From Triparma columacea (lineage: Eukaryota; Sar; Bolidophyceae; Parmales; Triparmaceae), in contig BRYA01000679.1 in NCBI GenBank assembly GCA_030267965.1, positions 1 to 64,000 of the forward strand: a stretch of 64,000 bases of DNA, in the 5' to 3' direction. The position numbers were made by a program, and so were the translations under genes. The number at the start of each line of letters is the position of its first letter. Positions within the stretch are counted from its first letter, which is position 1. Below, in pieces: positions 1 to 11,241 of the stretch. The notes beneath the pieces were generated by a model. That model was not told where the DNA came from. It ran no database searches and saw only the letters and a program-made list of their open reading frames with translations.

Positions 1-3000
1 GTCGATCATCATTCCCAAAGCGTCCAGAGCCGAGTCGCTCATCTCGACGCAAGTAGGGTTAGGCGTCATCACATCCTCGATCGCGCTACTGTGGTCGAGA
101 TGCTTCGCCACGACCCTCCTCACGATATCAGTGTCGCTCACGATGCCAGCGAGACCTCCCTCTTCCCTTACAATCAAAGTCGCGTCGCACCTCTTGGCTT
201 GCATCGTCTTACAAACACTCAAGACGCTGTCTCCGATGTTGGCGGTCAATGCCTTTTTAGGCCTGAGTTTCCTAACTTCACTTGAATCGTCTTTGCTGAC
301 TAGGGTCTCTGCAACATTTTCTTTATCCTTCACAATCTTGTTGTCCACTACGCCCTTGAACTTCTTCCCGCCCTTTCCTGCCATCTTGATATTAGCCTTG
401 TTCTTGCCCTTTGCAGTCAAGACGGCACTACTCTTGGTCTGTTTCTTCTTCTTGGGCGCCTCCTCGCTGATTCTCTGGAATTCAATCTCTTTCTTCTTCT
501 CCTTTGAGTATTTTAATTCAAGGTCGTCAAGCTTCTCCTGGAAACTGCTTGCTTCGGCGAATTTCTTCTCCTTGACACACCTGTCGAGTCCCTCTTTGCA
601 CTTTGCCATCTGCTCCTTCATTTCCTTGCAAGTCAATAAAATCGACCTGCTTGACTCTAACTTTCCAAGGACAGCTTGCTTCTCGTCTGCCGAGGTAAAT
701 TCTTTTTTGGCGACGGCAACTTGAATCTCCTTCGAGAGATTTTCGATTTCAACATCAAGCTCAGCCCTGCTTCCGAACTCAACTTCAGTGTTCTCCCCTT
801 TCTTCTCCTCCAAGTGGACCTCATTCTCTCCTCCTAATTCCTCTTCTTCCTCCTTTGCCTTCTTCAGCTTCGATGCCCATTCGTCAGCCATTTTCTGCGA
901 CGATGCGGCACCAGCAAAGTCGCGCTTCTTGCTCTTCTCCGCAACCTCGGCCTCAAATTCTTTCACCTTGGCGTCAAGTTCGGTCAACGTTGGTAGCTCC
1001 TCCCTCTTGGCAACCAACTCGTCCAACTTGGCCTGCAGAGGGCCGCAATCGGCAAATCTCCTCCCCTCGACCGCGGATTCTAGGTCATTCTTGACCTCGC
1101 TGATAAGTTTTTCGAGCAGTCCCCTGGTCATGGGCCTCTTGGCTTCCACAGCTGCCTTGAGGCCTCCAATTTTAGCTTCGAGCGCAGCTGCGCCTTCAAA
1201 ATCTTTGTTGCCTATCGCGGCCTCGAGTTGCTCCTCCATGTCGTCGTGTTGCTGCTTGAGCTCCTCGTAAGTAAGCCCGCCGAATGGGTCCTTCATCTTT
1301 TCGACTGCCTTCCAAGCAACCTTCCTCCTCACGTGAGTCTGGAGCCTCTCGACGACAAATAGGGTCGCGGTGTAGCAGCTCTGTTGCTTGGCCATGCGGT
1401 GCAAGGCGGAGAGGGCTGTGACGGCTTTTTTCAATTTGAGGAACCTGCGCGCCATTATTCGGCCTTTACACCACCTCACGATGAGGGCTCCTGCCTCCCA
1501 GACACGGTGAGCAAAGTAACTTCTCTGGATAATCCGCGCGGACGAGGATTGGCGAAGCTTGGTGAGGGCCTCGAGCTTTTCGGCAAGCTGGTGGCGCAGG
1601 AAGACCTTGGAGTGTCCGACCTGCCAATCTGCGTCTGTGACCTTGAGCATCTTTGAGAGAGACTGGACGAGAGTCTCGACTCCTCCTCCGTCGACAGTCA
1701 TGTCGACAGTTCCTTCCCCGAGAATTTTGAACTTCTCAAAAAAGACCTCGTGACTCTCCCTTAGGCTGTAGCCTTCGCTCCTGATCCTGATTGTCTCCAT
1801 CATGCCAGCGTACCTGAGCTGGCGGAGGACCTCGCCCGAGTCAAGGGCGTTGGGTCTCTTCAAGAGGTTCGGCTTGATGCACCTAATGTAGTGAGGGGAA
1901 GTTTGGTCCAATTCTAGCATGAGTTTCTGAAGAGAGATTCGGAACTGTGTGGCAACGCTGACTCCCCTGATGCGGCTGCTGCGCCTGTTGTTAGCTCCGC
2001 GGGCTTGCTGTTGCTCCACGCCGCTGCCACCGTTGATCTTCGCCACCTGAAAGACTTCCTTGGCCAAGGGTATGCTGCTGGCAACGCCAAGGTCCTTGAG
2101 CTCGTTGGACAGGGTCTCGATATTTTTGTCGACGAAACCAGTTCCCGTGTATTTGACTTCTCCGGCGTAATGAATGATGGAAAACTGGTTGTCAAATCCG
2201 ACACGAGGGGTGATGTAATGGACATGCTTTGGGGTCGAATTGGAGCGTCCACCGAAGTTGTTATGCAACTGAGTGACGAACTTGGTGTCCTTTTCGGCGC
2301 TGCTTCCCATGCCACTCCATGCATCGTCGAGTGTTTGCAAGATGCCAACGATTCCGCTGCCTCCCTCCAGCAGTTCCAGGCAGGGCCTGTTGTCGTTGAA
2401 GCTGATGTAGGTCCAGTCGACTCCTTCCCTGGCGTACTCCTCCTGCTCGACCTCGAAGAGGTGGCGGTTGAAGTGGCGCTGGAGACTCTCGTTGGCGTAG
2501 TTGATGAGGAGCTGCTCGAAGCCATTAGTGTCAAAGTGCTCGAAGCCGTAAATATCGAGGACACCGATGAAGCCGAAGATGGAGTTCTCCTTGGTTACGC
2601 TGCCGGCGCGGGGGGAGAAGCCGTCTGTGTCATCCGCGTCCGTGGTGGGAACTTCGGCAGAGATGGTTTTGTTGAGGCTGTGCACGAGCCAAAGGAAGAG
2701 GGATTCGTAGATAAGTTTGGAGAGGGCGTCACGCTTGTCGGTGGCCTGGGAGACGGACTGCGCCTTGTAGACAGTAGAATCATTCATGACGATTTTCCGC
2801 TTGGTCATGGCGAGAGAGACAGCCTCAACATCGAGGCCGACGAGCTCGCACGTGCTCTTGAGAGATGCCATTGATGCATCTGTGACCTTGGTTCCATCCT
2901 CGCCGTCGGGCTCGAACTCTACGTTTCCGAGGTGAAGGACTCCGGCTACGAGGCCGAAGATGACGTCTTGCATGGACATGGTGAGGCCAATTTTTTCGAG

Positions 3001-4608
3001 GCAGGCCTTTGTCTCTTCGTAGGCCTTGGTGTCACGTTTGGACTGTCCCTTGGGAGATGTGAGGTATCTAAAGCCGGAGACCCCGCAGGAGAGCTTGAGC
3101 TACGAGCGGAGAGGAAAGGAAACGGGCAATAACGAAGCGACGATGGAGAGGTGCGTTAGTTTTTGAAGGGGAGGAGACAAACGACAAACAATGAGAGCTG
3201 CGAAATATAGCCTCGTCACTTCTCACCTTCTCCTTGAGTTTCTCATCGCTACCCGTGATGAGCTGGTAGAAAATGTGGTAATTTCGTTCGCCCTCTTCTT
3301 GCTTACAGATGCGCGTTTTCTCCAGGAGGTAGTTGTTGATGGACGCTCCGACGATCTTCTTGGAGGAGGAGAATTGGATCTTGATAAACTTGCCAAAGCG
3401 GGAGGAGTTGTCGTTGCGGAGGGTTCTGGCATTTCCGAAGGACTCGAGGAGGGGGTTGGTGGAGAGGACCCTATTGGCCAGGGTCGGTATGGAACCGGAT
3501 GGCGTGGGGGAGTTCGGGGCGGCAGCGGCGGTGGAGGAGTCGGTCACGTAGGCAAGGTACTGTGGGGGGGGGGGGGGTTAGGGGGGGCATTGGTGGTTTG
3601 GGGCGCGTCACTTGCTTTTCTTTGCGACTCCCCCCGACGCCCAACTCCTCGAACGCACCTGCATAATCAACTTCGTTGCCTCAGTCTTTCCGGCCCCACT
3701 CTCGCCGGAAATTATGATAGACTGGTTGACACCGGTGGTGTTCTCGTCTGCGTACCCTCCGGTTTTCTCACTGTTCCCGACTTCCATCAAGTTGTTGAGG
3801 GCCTTGTCTGCGACCTTGAAGAGGTGGGGGGGGAGCTGCTTGTCCCTGTCATCGTGGTACTTGAGCATAAGATCGGTGCTGTATTCGTTCTTGTTCCACT
3901 TGTAGGGATTAATGCTAATCAGAACGGAACCGACTCCAGTGTAAACTTCGTCCCTGCCGTAGCGGGTGCGGAGAGTGTGCAGGAGGGAGGGCTCCGTGAT
4001 AGAAGACAGCATCATGATGTCAGGAACGCCTGTCAGGTCCAGGGGATGCACGATAGGCAGTGAGCTCACAGAGGACACGGTGTGCAAGGAAGAGTCCGAG
4101 AGACATTTTACCATACACACAGTGGGGGGTGGGGGGGGGGGAGAGTTGGGTTTGGACGGGGGGGTCGGGGGTGCCTGGACCTGGAGTGGGGGTGGGGGGG
4201 GGTCGAGGTGGGGCATGGGGGGGCAGGAGGGGGCAGGAGGGGTTAGGGGGCTGGAAAAGGTTGTAACAACGACCCGAACAACAACAACAACCCAAATCAC
4301 CCAACAAACACTGTACTAACCTGCTTCACAAAGGTACAGGGCTGGTATATGTACGAAGAGTAGAAAATATTCGGCAACTTTAACCCCCCTTTCCCAGGGC
4401 TAGCGGCCGAGATGGCAGCAGCAGTGTTGGGTGAAGCGACCTTGGACAGACCAGAACCAGTTCCATCAGATGGGATGTAATGGTCGGGGACAAGATAAAA
4501 GCATTTCTTGGGCTTATCCGCAATGGAAGACGAAGAAGGAGTCGATTCATGCCTTGAGCTTGGCGGTGGTCTCGATCCGCTGCCCTTGCCTTTGGTTTTC
4601 TTAGCCAT
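1..4608 (-). CDS. Myosin heavy chain with IQ region, UVR-like repeats and CBS tail (partial, 3' end off window)
   Basis: Actin-based motor. Exons, read on the minus strand: 4608-4321, about 4117-3659, 3559-3227 and 3099 to the window edge. The N-terminus is poor in recognisable domains. The motor has P-loop GESGAGKTE, switch [11 protein letters not shown] and switch [10 protein letters not shown] followed by INYANE. After the converter come IQ-like basic helices. Next (about nt 510-1250) are roughly five helical-hairpin repeats with a D/EF..A..LQ.KL pattern, resembling UVR motifs. At the edge (nt 1-290) is a CBS domain with [12 protein letters not shown] and a following VMTPNP linker, so a CBS pair is likely. 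About 1390 residues are visible. Exon joins 2-3 and 3-4 are GT-AG and keep frame. Exon 2 lacks an AG acceptor at a sensible place (intron about 4118-4320), so its start is approximate. Motor identity is certain; the cargo or regulatory role of the tail is inferred. Confidence 0.93.
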
Positions 4609-5232
4609 TTTTTAGTCTCAAAAGTTTGAACGAGAAGGAGTCGAAGAAGAATTTTTTCTTATAGAAAGATTGGGAGTTTCGAGACAAATTGGGGGGCTCA
4701 CGTAAGATTAATGAAGCGAAGATTTGCTGACAATTGCGTTGCAGCCTTGCAAATTCACACCAGAAGTTTCCTTTGCTCTGTGTTGCTTTCCCCACTCACC
4801 TCGCCAAGCAGCTTGGATTTCGGAAGGATGGGCTTTGTGCAGCTCCATCTTTTTTTTTGGTGAGTGTCTTAATATGACGAGGAATCTCCAGCTTCTTAAT
4901 AAATTCGAGGGTTATTTTTGGTGGTGTAAAGGATCCTCGATAAATTTGTGCTTATCTTTCCTTGAGAGTCTCCAACTTCACAAGTGCAACTCTCCGTGCA
5001 ATCGCAGTTCAGAGGTTCTTCTCTCTTTTCCCCCCTTGTCTTTGTATCGACAGCATTGCGCTTATTATGGGATCGCCCAAAATATCAACCAAGTGTCCTG
5101 GGTTACGGGCCTCGTTGGCTACCAAAGGGCTCCTGTGAAAAGGAGCATCATCGCCCTTGATGGCTGCCTGTTCTCTGGGGCTTTAAACACCTCTCCTAAC
5201 CCTCATTTCAACTTGTTCGATCTTCCCAGATT
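4609..5232. promoter_or_regulatory. Divergent intergenic region, myosin / phosphoserine aminotransferase
   Basis: The 624 bp lie between two start codons facing away from each other, so they must hold both promoters and 5' leaders. I see no RNA gene, transposon or convincing TATA box. A plus-strand reading frame beginning near 4724 is unrecognisable and runs into the downstream gene in the wrong frame. Confidence 0.5.
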
Positions 5233-6622
5233 ATGCTTGCCCGTGCTTCTGTCCGTTCCGCTGTGAGCGCTCTCGCGTTCCGTCGTGCTGCTGTCCCTAC
5301 TGTACGCACTTTCTCCACCGCTGAGATTGTCTCAGCTGTCCCTTTCCCCACCACCCCCCCTCCTGCCTCTCCTGAGTTCTCTTCTGGCCCATGTAAGAAG
5401 CGCCCCGGCTATGATGTTGCCGCACTCCCCTCCAGGAACTTCGGCAGGTCGCACCGCAGTAAGGTGAGGTGAAGTTGGGTTGATTAGGTGAAGTTGAGGT
5501 GTCATTGAGGGTGTTTGGGGGTTACTGGTCGGTGGTTGGCTGCATCGGCCGCAAATCGCATTGTGTATACTCACACAAACACCAAATGCCTCCATATGCA
5601 CACCCCAGGTCGGCAAGGCAACCCTGAAGCACGCCATTGACGAGACCAAGAGGCTCCTCAACGTCCCTGAGGACTACCTTGTCGGCATTGTCCCCGCTTC
5701 CGACACTGGAGCCTACGAGATGGCTATGTGGAACGTGCTCGGCGCCCGCGACGTTGACATTTGCCACTGGGAGAGTTTCGGAAAGGGGTGGTTCGGAGAT
5801 GCCGTCTCCCACCTCAAGCTTAAGGACACCGTGACTGTCAACGAGTACACTGCCGATTATGGCCACCTTCCCGACTTGTCCCAGGTGAACCCCAAGAACG
5901 ACGTCCTCTTCACCTTCAACGGTACCACTAGCGGTGTTAGGGTCAAGGCTGGATGTGATTTCATTAGCGATGACAGGGAGGGCCTCACCCTTTGCGACGC
6001 AACCTCCGCTTGCTTCGCCATGGAGATGCCTTGGGAGAAGCTCGACATCACCACATACTCCTGGCAGAAGGTCCTCGGAGGAGAGGGAGCCCATGGCGTC
6101 CTCATCCTTTCCCCCAGGGCCGTCGAGCGCCTCGAGAGCTACGTGCCCGAAAACCGCCCCCTTCCCAAGATTTTTAGGATGACCAAGAAAGGCAAGGTCG
6201 ACGGAGGCATTTTCACCGGGGCTACCATCAACACCCCCTCCATGTTGGCCGTCGAGGACTACATTGACGCCCTCACCTGGGCCGACTCGATCGGCGGCGT
6301 GCCCGCTCTCATCCAGCGCAGCGTCGACAACCTCAAGGTCATCGAGAACTTTGTCGCCGAGAACGACTGGATCGACTTCCTCGCGGTCGACCCCGAGACG
6401 CGCAGTAGCACCTCCGTCTGCCTCACCCTCGAGCTTGACAGCGACCAAATCAAGAAGTTCGCCTCCCTCCTCGAGGAGAACGAGATCGCCTTCGACATCG
6501 GAGGATACAGGGACGCCCCCCCTAGTATTAGAATCTGGTGTGGGAGTACTGTCGATACCAGCGACGTCGAGAAGCTGATGCCCTACTTAACTTGGGCCTA
6601 CGAGACTGCCAAGGAGGCTTAA
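5233..6622 (+). CDS. serC: Phosphoserine aminotransferase, organelle-targeted
   Basis: PLP enzyme converting 3-phosphohydroxypyruvate plus glutamate to phosphoserine, the second step of serine synthesis. Two exons, 5233-5463 and 5609-6622, give 414 residues; the intron is GTGAG...CCCCAG in phase 0. The first ~30 residues ([20 protein letters not shown], then rich in R, S and T) look like a mitochondrial presequence; plastid targeting is less likely because there is no hydrophobic signal peptide. The PLP lysine lies in [12 protein letters not shown], about residue 231. The sequence fits the SerC subgroup found in alphaproteobacteria and Methanosarcina rather than the E. coli type, judged from the [13 protein letters not shown] and [11 protein letters not shown] regions. 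Convergent with the next gene. Confidence 0.93.
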
Positions 6623-6848
6623 AGGAAGAGGGACTTCGGTGGAGCTGGCAGCAGTTGAAATAAAGTGGTTCTAATTCTCATGTAATCGATTTTTTTGTAA
6701 GTTTTCATCTTTCTCTCGATCTCTTTGCATTAGGTTCCCGACGCACATTTCTTGTTTTGGCAATTATCGTCGGTAAAACAGTGTAGAGGAATATGGTATC
6801 CCTCAAGAAAGCAAACTTGAGTAAGTTTCTGCCTTGAACTGTGGCCAT

Positions 6849-8767
6849 TTATCCAGTAGTCTTGATGACCTCGCCATTCTCATCCACGGGCTTTCCGTCA
6901 TAACGGGTCTTGGCAAAAGCGGCCTTCTCCCTGGTGGCACTATCGGTGGCGTGATAGATGGTACGGATAAGCGAAGAGCTGCAACCTTCAGTTCGAGGGA
7001 GAAAGTGAACGGGCATGACGGACTCCACCCAGTCTCGCGAGGGGAAGTTGAGCATGTCGTCACCCCTTGCGTAGCAGCAGAGGCCGGCGTCGATGTCCTG
7101 GGCGCTTACGGCATTTTTTATGAAGGGCAAGGGGTCGGTGGAAGGGATCACGTAGATCATGTCAACGAATGGCTTGACGTTTTCCATCCTCGTCGTGAGG
7201 TTGTCAATGGGGTACTTCTTCTTGAGCTTGAAGTAACTGGTGATGGGGGGGGTGTGGGGTTAGGGTTCCGACGAGGTACAAGGGGCATGCATTGCGAGGC
7301 GCATATTGCGAGGCGCACAGATAACCAAGAGCGCGCGTCACGAGGAATGTAAATCACGATGCTCCACTCACCTTTCGTCATCGTGGATACCGGCCACGAT
7401 GAAATGCCCGAACTCCCTCAGGGACATGAGCACATTGGCGTGGCCACGGTGGAACAGGTCGAAGCAACCGATGGTGTAAACCTTGCGGTCGGACCAGCCG
7501 GAGGGAAGGAGGGGCTTGAGCGCGACGGTCGCATCGATCATCTTGAGAACCTTGGCGTGGAGAGACCTCAGGGCCCCGCCGTCAACAAGGAAGGGCAGCT
7601 TCCTCTCGATCTCAGCGAGCTTCTGCGCGGCGAGCAAAAGGGACCGCGAAAAAAGGTTGCGTTAGTGTATATATAGATGAAGTTGCTTTCCTCCGCCGTC
7701 GCTGTTGTAGTGACCCTCCCTCCCAATACCTTCCAAGATTTTCCATTCTCACCTGCTCCTGCGTCGTGGTTCCCATCACTTTGTCCTGCTTCTTGAGGAT
7801 CTTCCTGAAACCGGTGTGGTTAAGGGTGGTGAAATCGAGAAGCAGATTGAGCTCCCTCTCAAAGGTCCTCAGACTCTTTATGCTGTAGATGTAGTCCTTG
7901 AAGTGCTCGTTGTCGGCCGTCTGGCGGCAAAGATCCTTAAGAGAGACCGAGCGGGTGATACCCATGGCAGGCGAGGACACACGGGAGGAAGTGGAGGGAG
8001 ACTCCTCGGATGGAGAAGTGGAGATGTCGACAAGTTCATCCTCATCTTCAGAGGAGGAAGACGTATTTTGGATAAGGACCTCCTTGGTGGCAGCAAGCGT
8101 GGCTGCTGCTAGACTTAAATCACTAGGGCAACTGACCATGCCGCTGAGTCCATTCCTCGAGGTGCGACGAGAGAGGGAAGAGGTACCCTCCGAAACCTCA
8201 AGCTTGTTCAACCTCTCACGGAGCGTCTTCTCGTACTTTAATACCTCAGCTTCCTTACTGGAGTAAAATTTCAGGAGCTTTTCGACGCTCTCGTCCAGGA
8301 TGGCATCGAAAGATGCTCCGCCAATGGACCCAGGGGGGGGAGGAGGTGTCTTGCTTTTCAAGCTCTGCTTCAGCCTCTTGTAATCAATGGCATAGAATCT
8401 GGTGTGGGGTGGTAGAGGGGAGAAGATCGGGAGAGGAGGGGTTAGAGAAGGGGGGGATTTATTGGTTGAGGAGAGTTAGGAAGGAATGATTTTTGTAAAT
8501 AGCTTTGCCAAAGTTCCGCCTGGCCAGCAATGACCCATGAATACTGTCCTCCCTGGCCATTTGGCGCTCATTAGACCTCTTATATAAGCACTTAGTAATT
8601 GTAAGACCATATCCGAGTGAGGTAATCTTCAAAAAGATAGTCCTCAGCCCAAAAAATAACCATGGGACTCAAACGATAAAATGCAAAGAATTGATATATA
8701 TGAATGCGGGCATTACTCACTTCCACTCTTGTTGTACATTGGCGGCTAAGGTCTTGTTAAATTTCAT
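6849..8767 (-). CDS. SPX domain fused to a CTP:phosphocholine/phosphoethanolamine-type cytidylyltransferase
   Basis: Four exons (8767-8721, 8398-7753, 7622-7372, 7236-6849) give 443 residues; all joins are GT-AG and phase-consistent. A 47-nt first exon encodes MKFNKTLAANVQQEWK, the first SPX helix. Exon 2 continues with FYAIDYKRLKQ and ends near GFRKILKKQDKV, the third SPX segment; a Ser/acidic stretch separates the segments. SPX domains bind inositol pyrophosphates and report phosphate status. The C-terminal half is a nucleotidyltransferase: YTIGCFDLFHRGHANVL holds the HxGH motif (about residues 288-291), and RTEGCSSSLIRTI matches the ISTT-like motif. This family makes CDP-choline, CDP-ethanolamine or CDP-glycerol; the substrate cannot be told here. 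Inference: phosphate-regulated phospholipid head-group activation. Confidence 0.9.
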
Positions 8768-9094
8768 GCAGTTTGCGTGGGCGAGGTTTTTTCGTATTTA
8801 GAGTATATTGTGTTGGGGTTCTTGATTTTGGGGGAACAGCCAGTTGTTCCATCCTTCTTCAAGATAGTTCCATTTGATTTTAGTTTTGAAACGGCGGTGA
8901 TTTAATATGCGAAATGGGGAAACAATATAGTTTTAACACGTTGTGTGAAAAAATACTTTTCACAGTCCAGTAAGGTAATATGTTTGGGGTCTGTTATGAG
9001 GTATGATTTCAGCTTGACCGGATCGACTTGAGCAATTTGTCCCCATTCTACCAACTCTTACACTTTTCTGTACCCGTTTTGGTGGGGGAGGAAT
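8768..9094. promoter_or_regulatory. Divergent intergenic region
   Basis: The 327 bp between the SPX-cytidylyltransferase and the small WLG-motif gene are AT-richer than the flanks. I see no gene, RNA or repeat. The start of the plus-strand neighbour is uncertain, so part of this stretch may be transcribed or contain an upstream exon. Confidence 0.4.
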
Positions 9095-9678
9095 ATGTTT
9101 TTATTTGATGCTCGCAATATTTTCATCCTCTTCCTGTGCAATTCCGTCAAATCATTCCTTATAACGAAAAATATAACCCCAAACCCTGTTATCATTATTA
9201 CTCAGCCATTGTTTGCACACAATGGCGGACCTGACGCTACCTCTGGCTCCTCTGGCGATTCTGCCTCAGAAAGGGACGAGAGACTGCAACTCGAGCTTGT
9301 GTCAAGACTTGAAAACTTGTCTACAATAGACGAGTTAACATTTAAGGTCGTTGCTGCTCGCCTTGAGGAGCAGAATCTGCGCACAAGGTTGAAGGCGCGT
9401 CCTAAGTTCCTACCTCTGGTAGAGTGCAAGAAGTGGGTCCAAAGTTGGGGCCGCCGGTGGGAGTCGGAACAGGAGTGGCGAGAATGGATTGAAATGGGCG
9501 AGAAGGTGAGAGAACACACTTTTGAAAGTTTTATCCCCTTTCACCGCAACCTAACCTGACGATTCGCTCCCCCACTTCTCTTCCTAAGCGCAATGCTTAC
9601 ATTCCCTCTGATCCAGAGGAGTACTACACTCGAATGGGCGTGTGGAATGGTTGGGACGATTTTCTTGGATTTGATTGA
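9095..9678 (+). CDS. Small protein with EW..W...G..IPS.P..YY....W.GW.DFLG motif
   Basis: Two exons, 9095-9505 and 9589-9678, give 166 residues. The 83-nt intron is GTGAGAG...CCTAAG with a CTAACC branch-like site. The C-terminal half reads KKWVQSWGRRWESEQEWREW, a short linker, then IPSDPEEYYTRMGVWNGW and DFLG. I know this pattern (a Trp-rich helix, then IPS.P...Y...GW..W.DWLG) as a short module recurring in proteins of marine algae and some phage or helicase-associated proteins; its function is not established. The N-terminus (MFLFDARNIFILFLCNSVK) is hydrophobic, but the start is uncertain. Single copy of the motif; otherwise uncharacterised. Confidence 0.6.
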
Positions 9679-9822
9679 TATTATTTAAGAATGTATTCCG
9701 TTTTTCTGTGGACAATTTTTGCCCCTTCTTTAGTTCTTGTTAACCCTCGCCGTACCCCCACCCTGCTTGCCTCCCACCTTCCTCCCGTCCTCCCCCTTCC
9801 CCACACCCAAACCCAAACCCCC

Positions 9823-10984
9823 TTAATCGCACGCAATCTTGCTGTCGAAACTGCTCAAGGTAATAGCGAAGGCCTGAAAGGGGCTAATGGGCCACTGGAA
9901 GTCGCAGGTGAATTCGTCCTTGGCGACCCTTCCAAACTGGAGGATAATGTTGTCGTGATCTAGCTGGTCTACGAGCTGGAAGTTCTTGACACTGGCCATG
10001 GTGACTCTCCCGTTGAAATTGAGCACGTAGGCACCGACCTGGTCGTTCCACCTCGGGGGCTTGTTGATCAAGCTGACTAGATTCTTCATGCCGTAGTCGT
10101 CCTTATTTTTGAAAAGTGTCAGCATCTCTTCGTCCTTGTGCCGGGGCTTCCACACCACGATGCCCTTATCTTCGTGGACCTTGTTGATGCACACTTGCAT
10201 CTTCCTGGGTCCCCTGCTCCCGAGGACGTTGGAGGCATAAAGGATGCAGCCGAGCTGTACGTGTGCGGAGGAGGGGGGGAGCGAAGCGGCGACCAAGGAG
10301 GTTAGTGATGGGAGTGTCGGCCTTACACTTTCGGCTATCGATTCGCTCGCCGCCCCTCCCGCTCTCACCTCCTGCCTGACCTCCCCTGGCCCCCCACTGT
10401 CCTTGTAGTTGATGCCACTGTCGTAGATCTGGAACTCGGTTCCAACAAAGTTCGCCCTGACCTTGCCTATGTAATTAGAGCTGTTCTTGTTGTGGTCTCC
10501 GAGTTCACTGCTAATGAGGTAGTTGCTCGTAGTGTTGTTGGGCCTCTTCTTACTCGTCATGAGGAATCTATCTCCTTCCTTCAAGTAGACGCTGTAGGTG
10601 GGATAGAGCTTGTTAGTGCCGCTCTTGTTTCTCTTAATGTAGCACTGGATGATGCCTGCCCTCTTGGGGCAAGGCGACTTCAAGAACTTCTTCATGTTGT
10701 GGTCAAGGTCGAGCTCTGAGATGTCAAAGGGCTTCTCTTCAGCCGCTGGTCTGGTCGACTGATGGCTGAGGGGAACATCCTCCCTGAATGTTTCAGCTCT
10801 CGCGGCTGCGGCCATGCCCTCGAGGCTCGCCTTTTCACTGCTAGCTTGCCTCGAGTTCCTTTGCTGCTTCTCGCGCTCCTGAGCCCTCATGGCCACCTCC
10901 TTCTGACGCTCAGCTTCCTCTCTCTCCCTCTTCTCCCTCTGCCTCTGCACCTCCCTGTCTCTGTCCCTGTCCCTGTCCCTATTT

Positions 10985-11030
<46 letters not shown>

Positions 11031-11031
11031 T

Positions 11032-11070
<39 letters not shown>

Positions 11071-11191
11071 CTCTCCTCCTCTCCTTCTGTCATCCCTGTA
11101 CCTGTCGTCTCTGTACCTGTCACCGTCCCTGTCCCTGTCCCTGTCTCCTCCCCTCCTCCTGTCGTCCCTGTATCTATCATCTCTGTATCCA

Positions 11192-11241
<50 letters not shown>

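Noticed and set aside
2005..2874. Long plus-strand frame over the myosin motor
   Set aside because: Shadow of the minus-strand myosin exon; the myosin frame shows unmistakable motor motifs and this one none.
4724..5266. Plus-strand 180-codon frame before the aminotransferase
   Set aside because: No recognisable domain, overlaps the true start in another frame, and lies where two promoters must be.
5522..6448. Minus-strand 308-codon frame over phosphoserine aminotransferase
   Set aside because: Antisense shadow of a clearly identified enzyme with conserved active-site residues.
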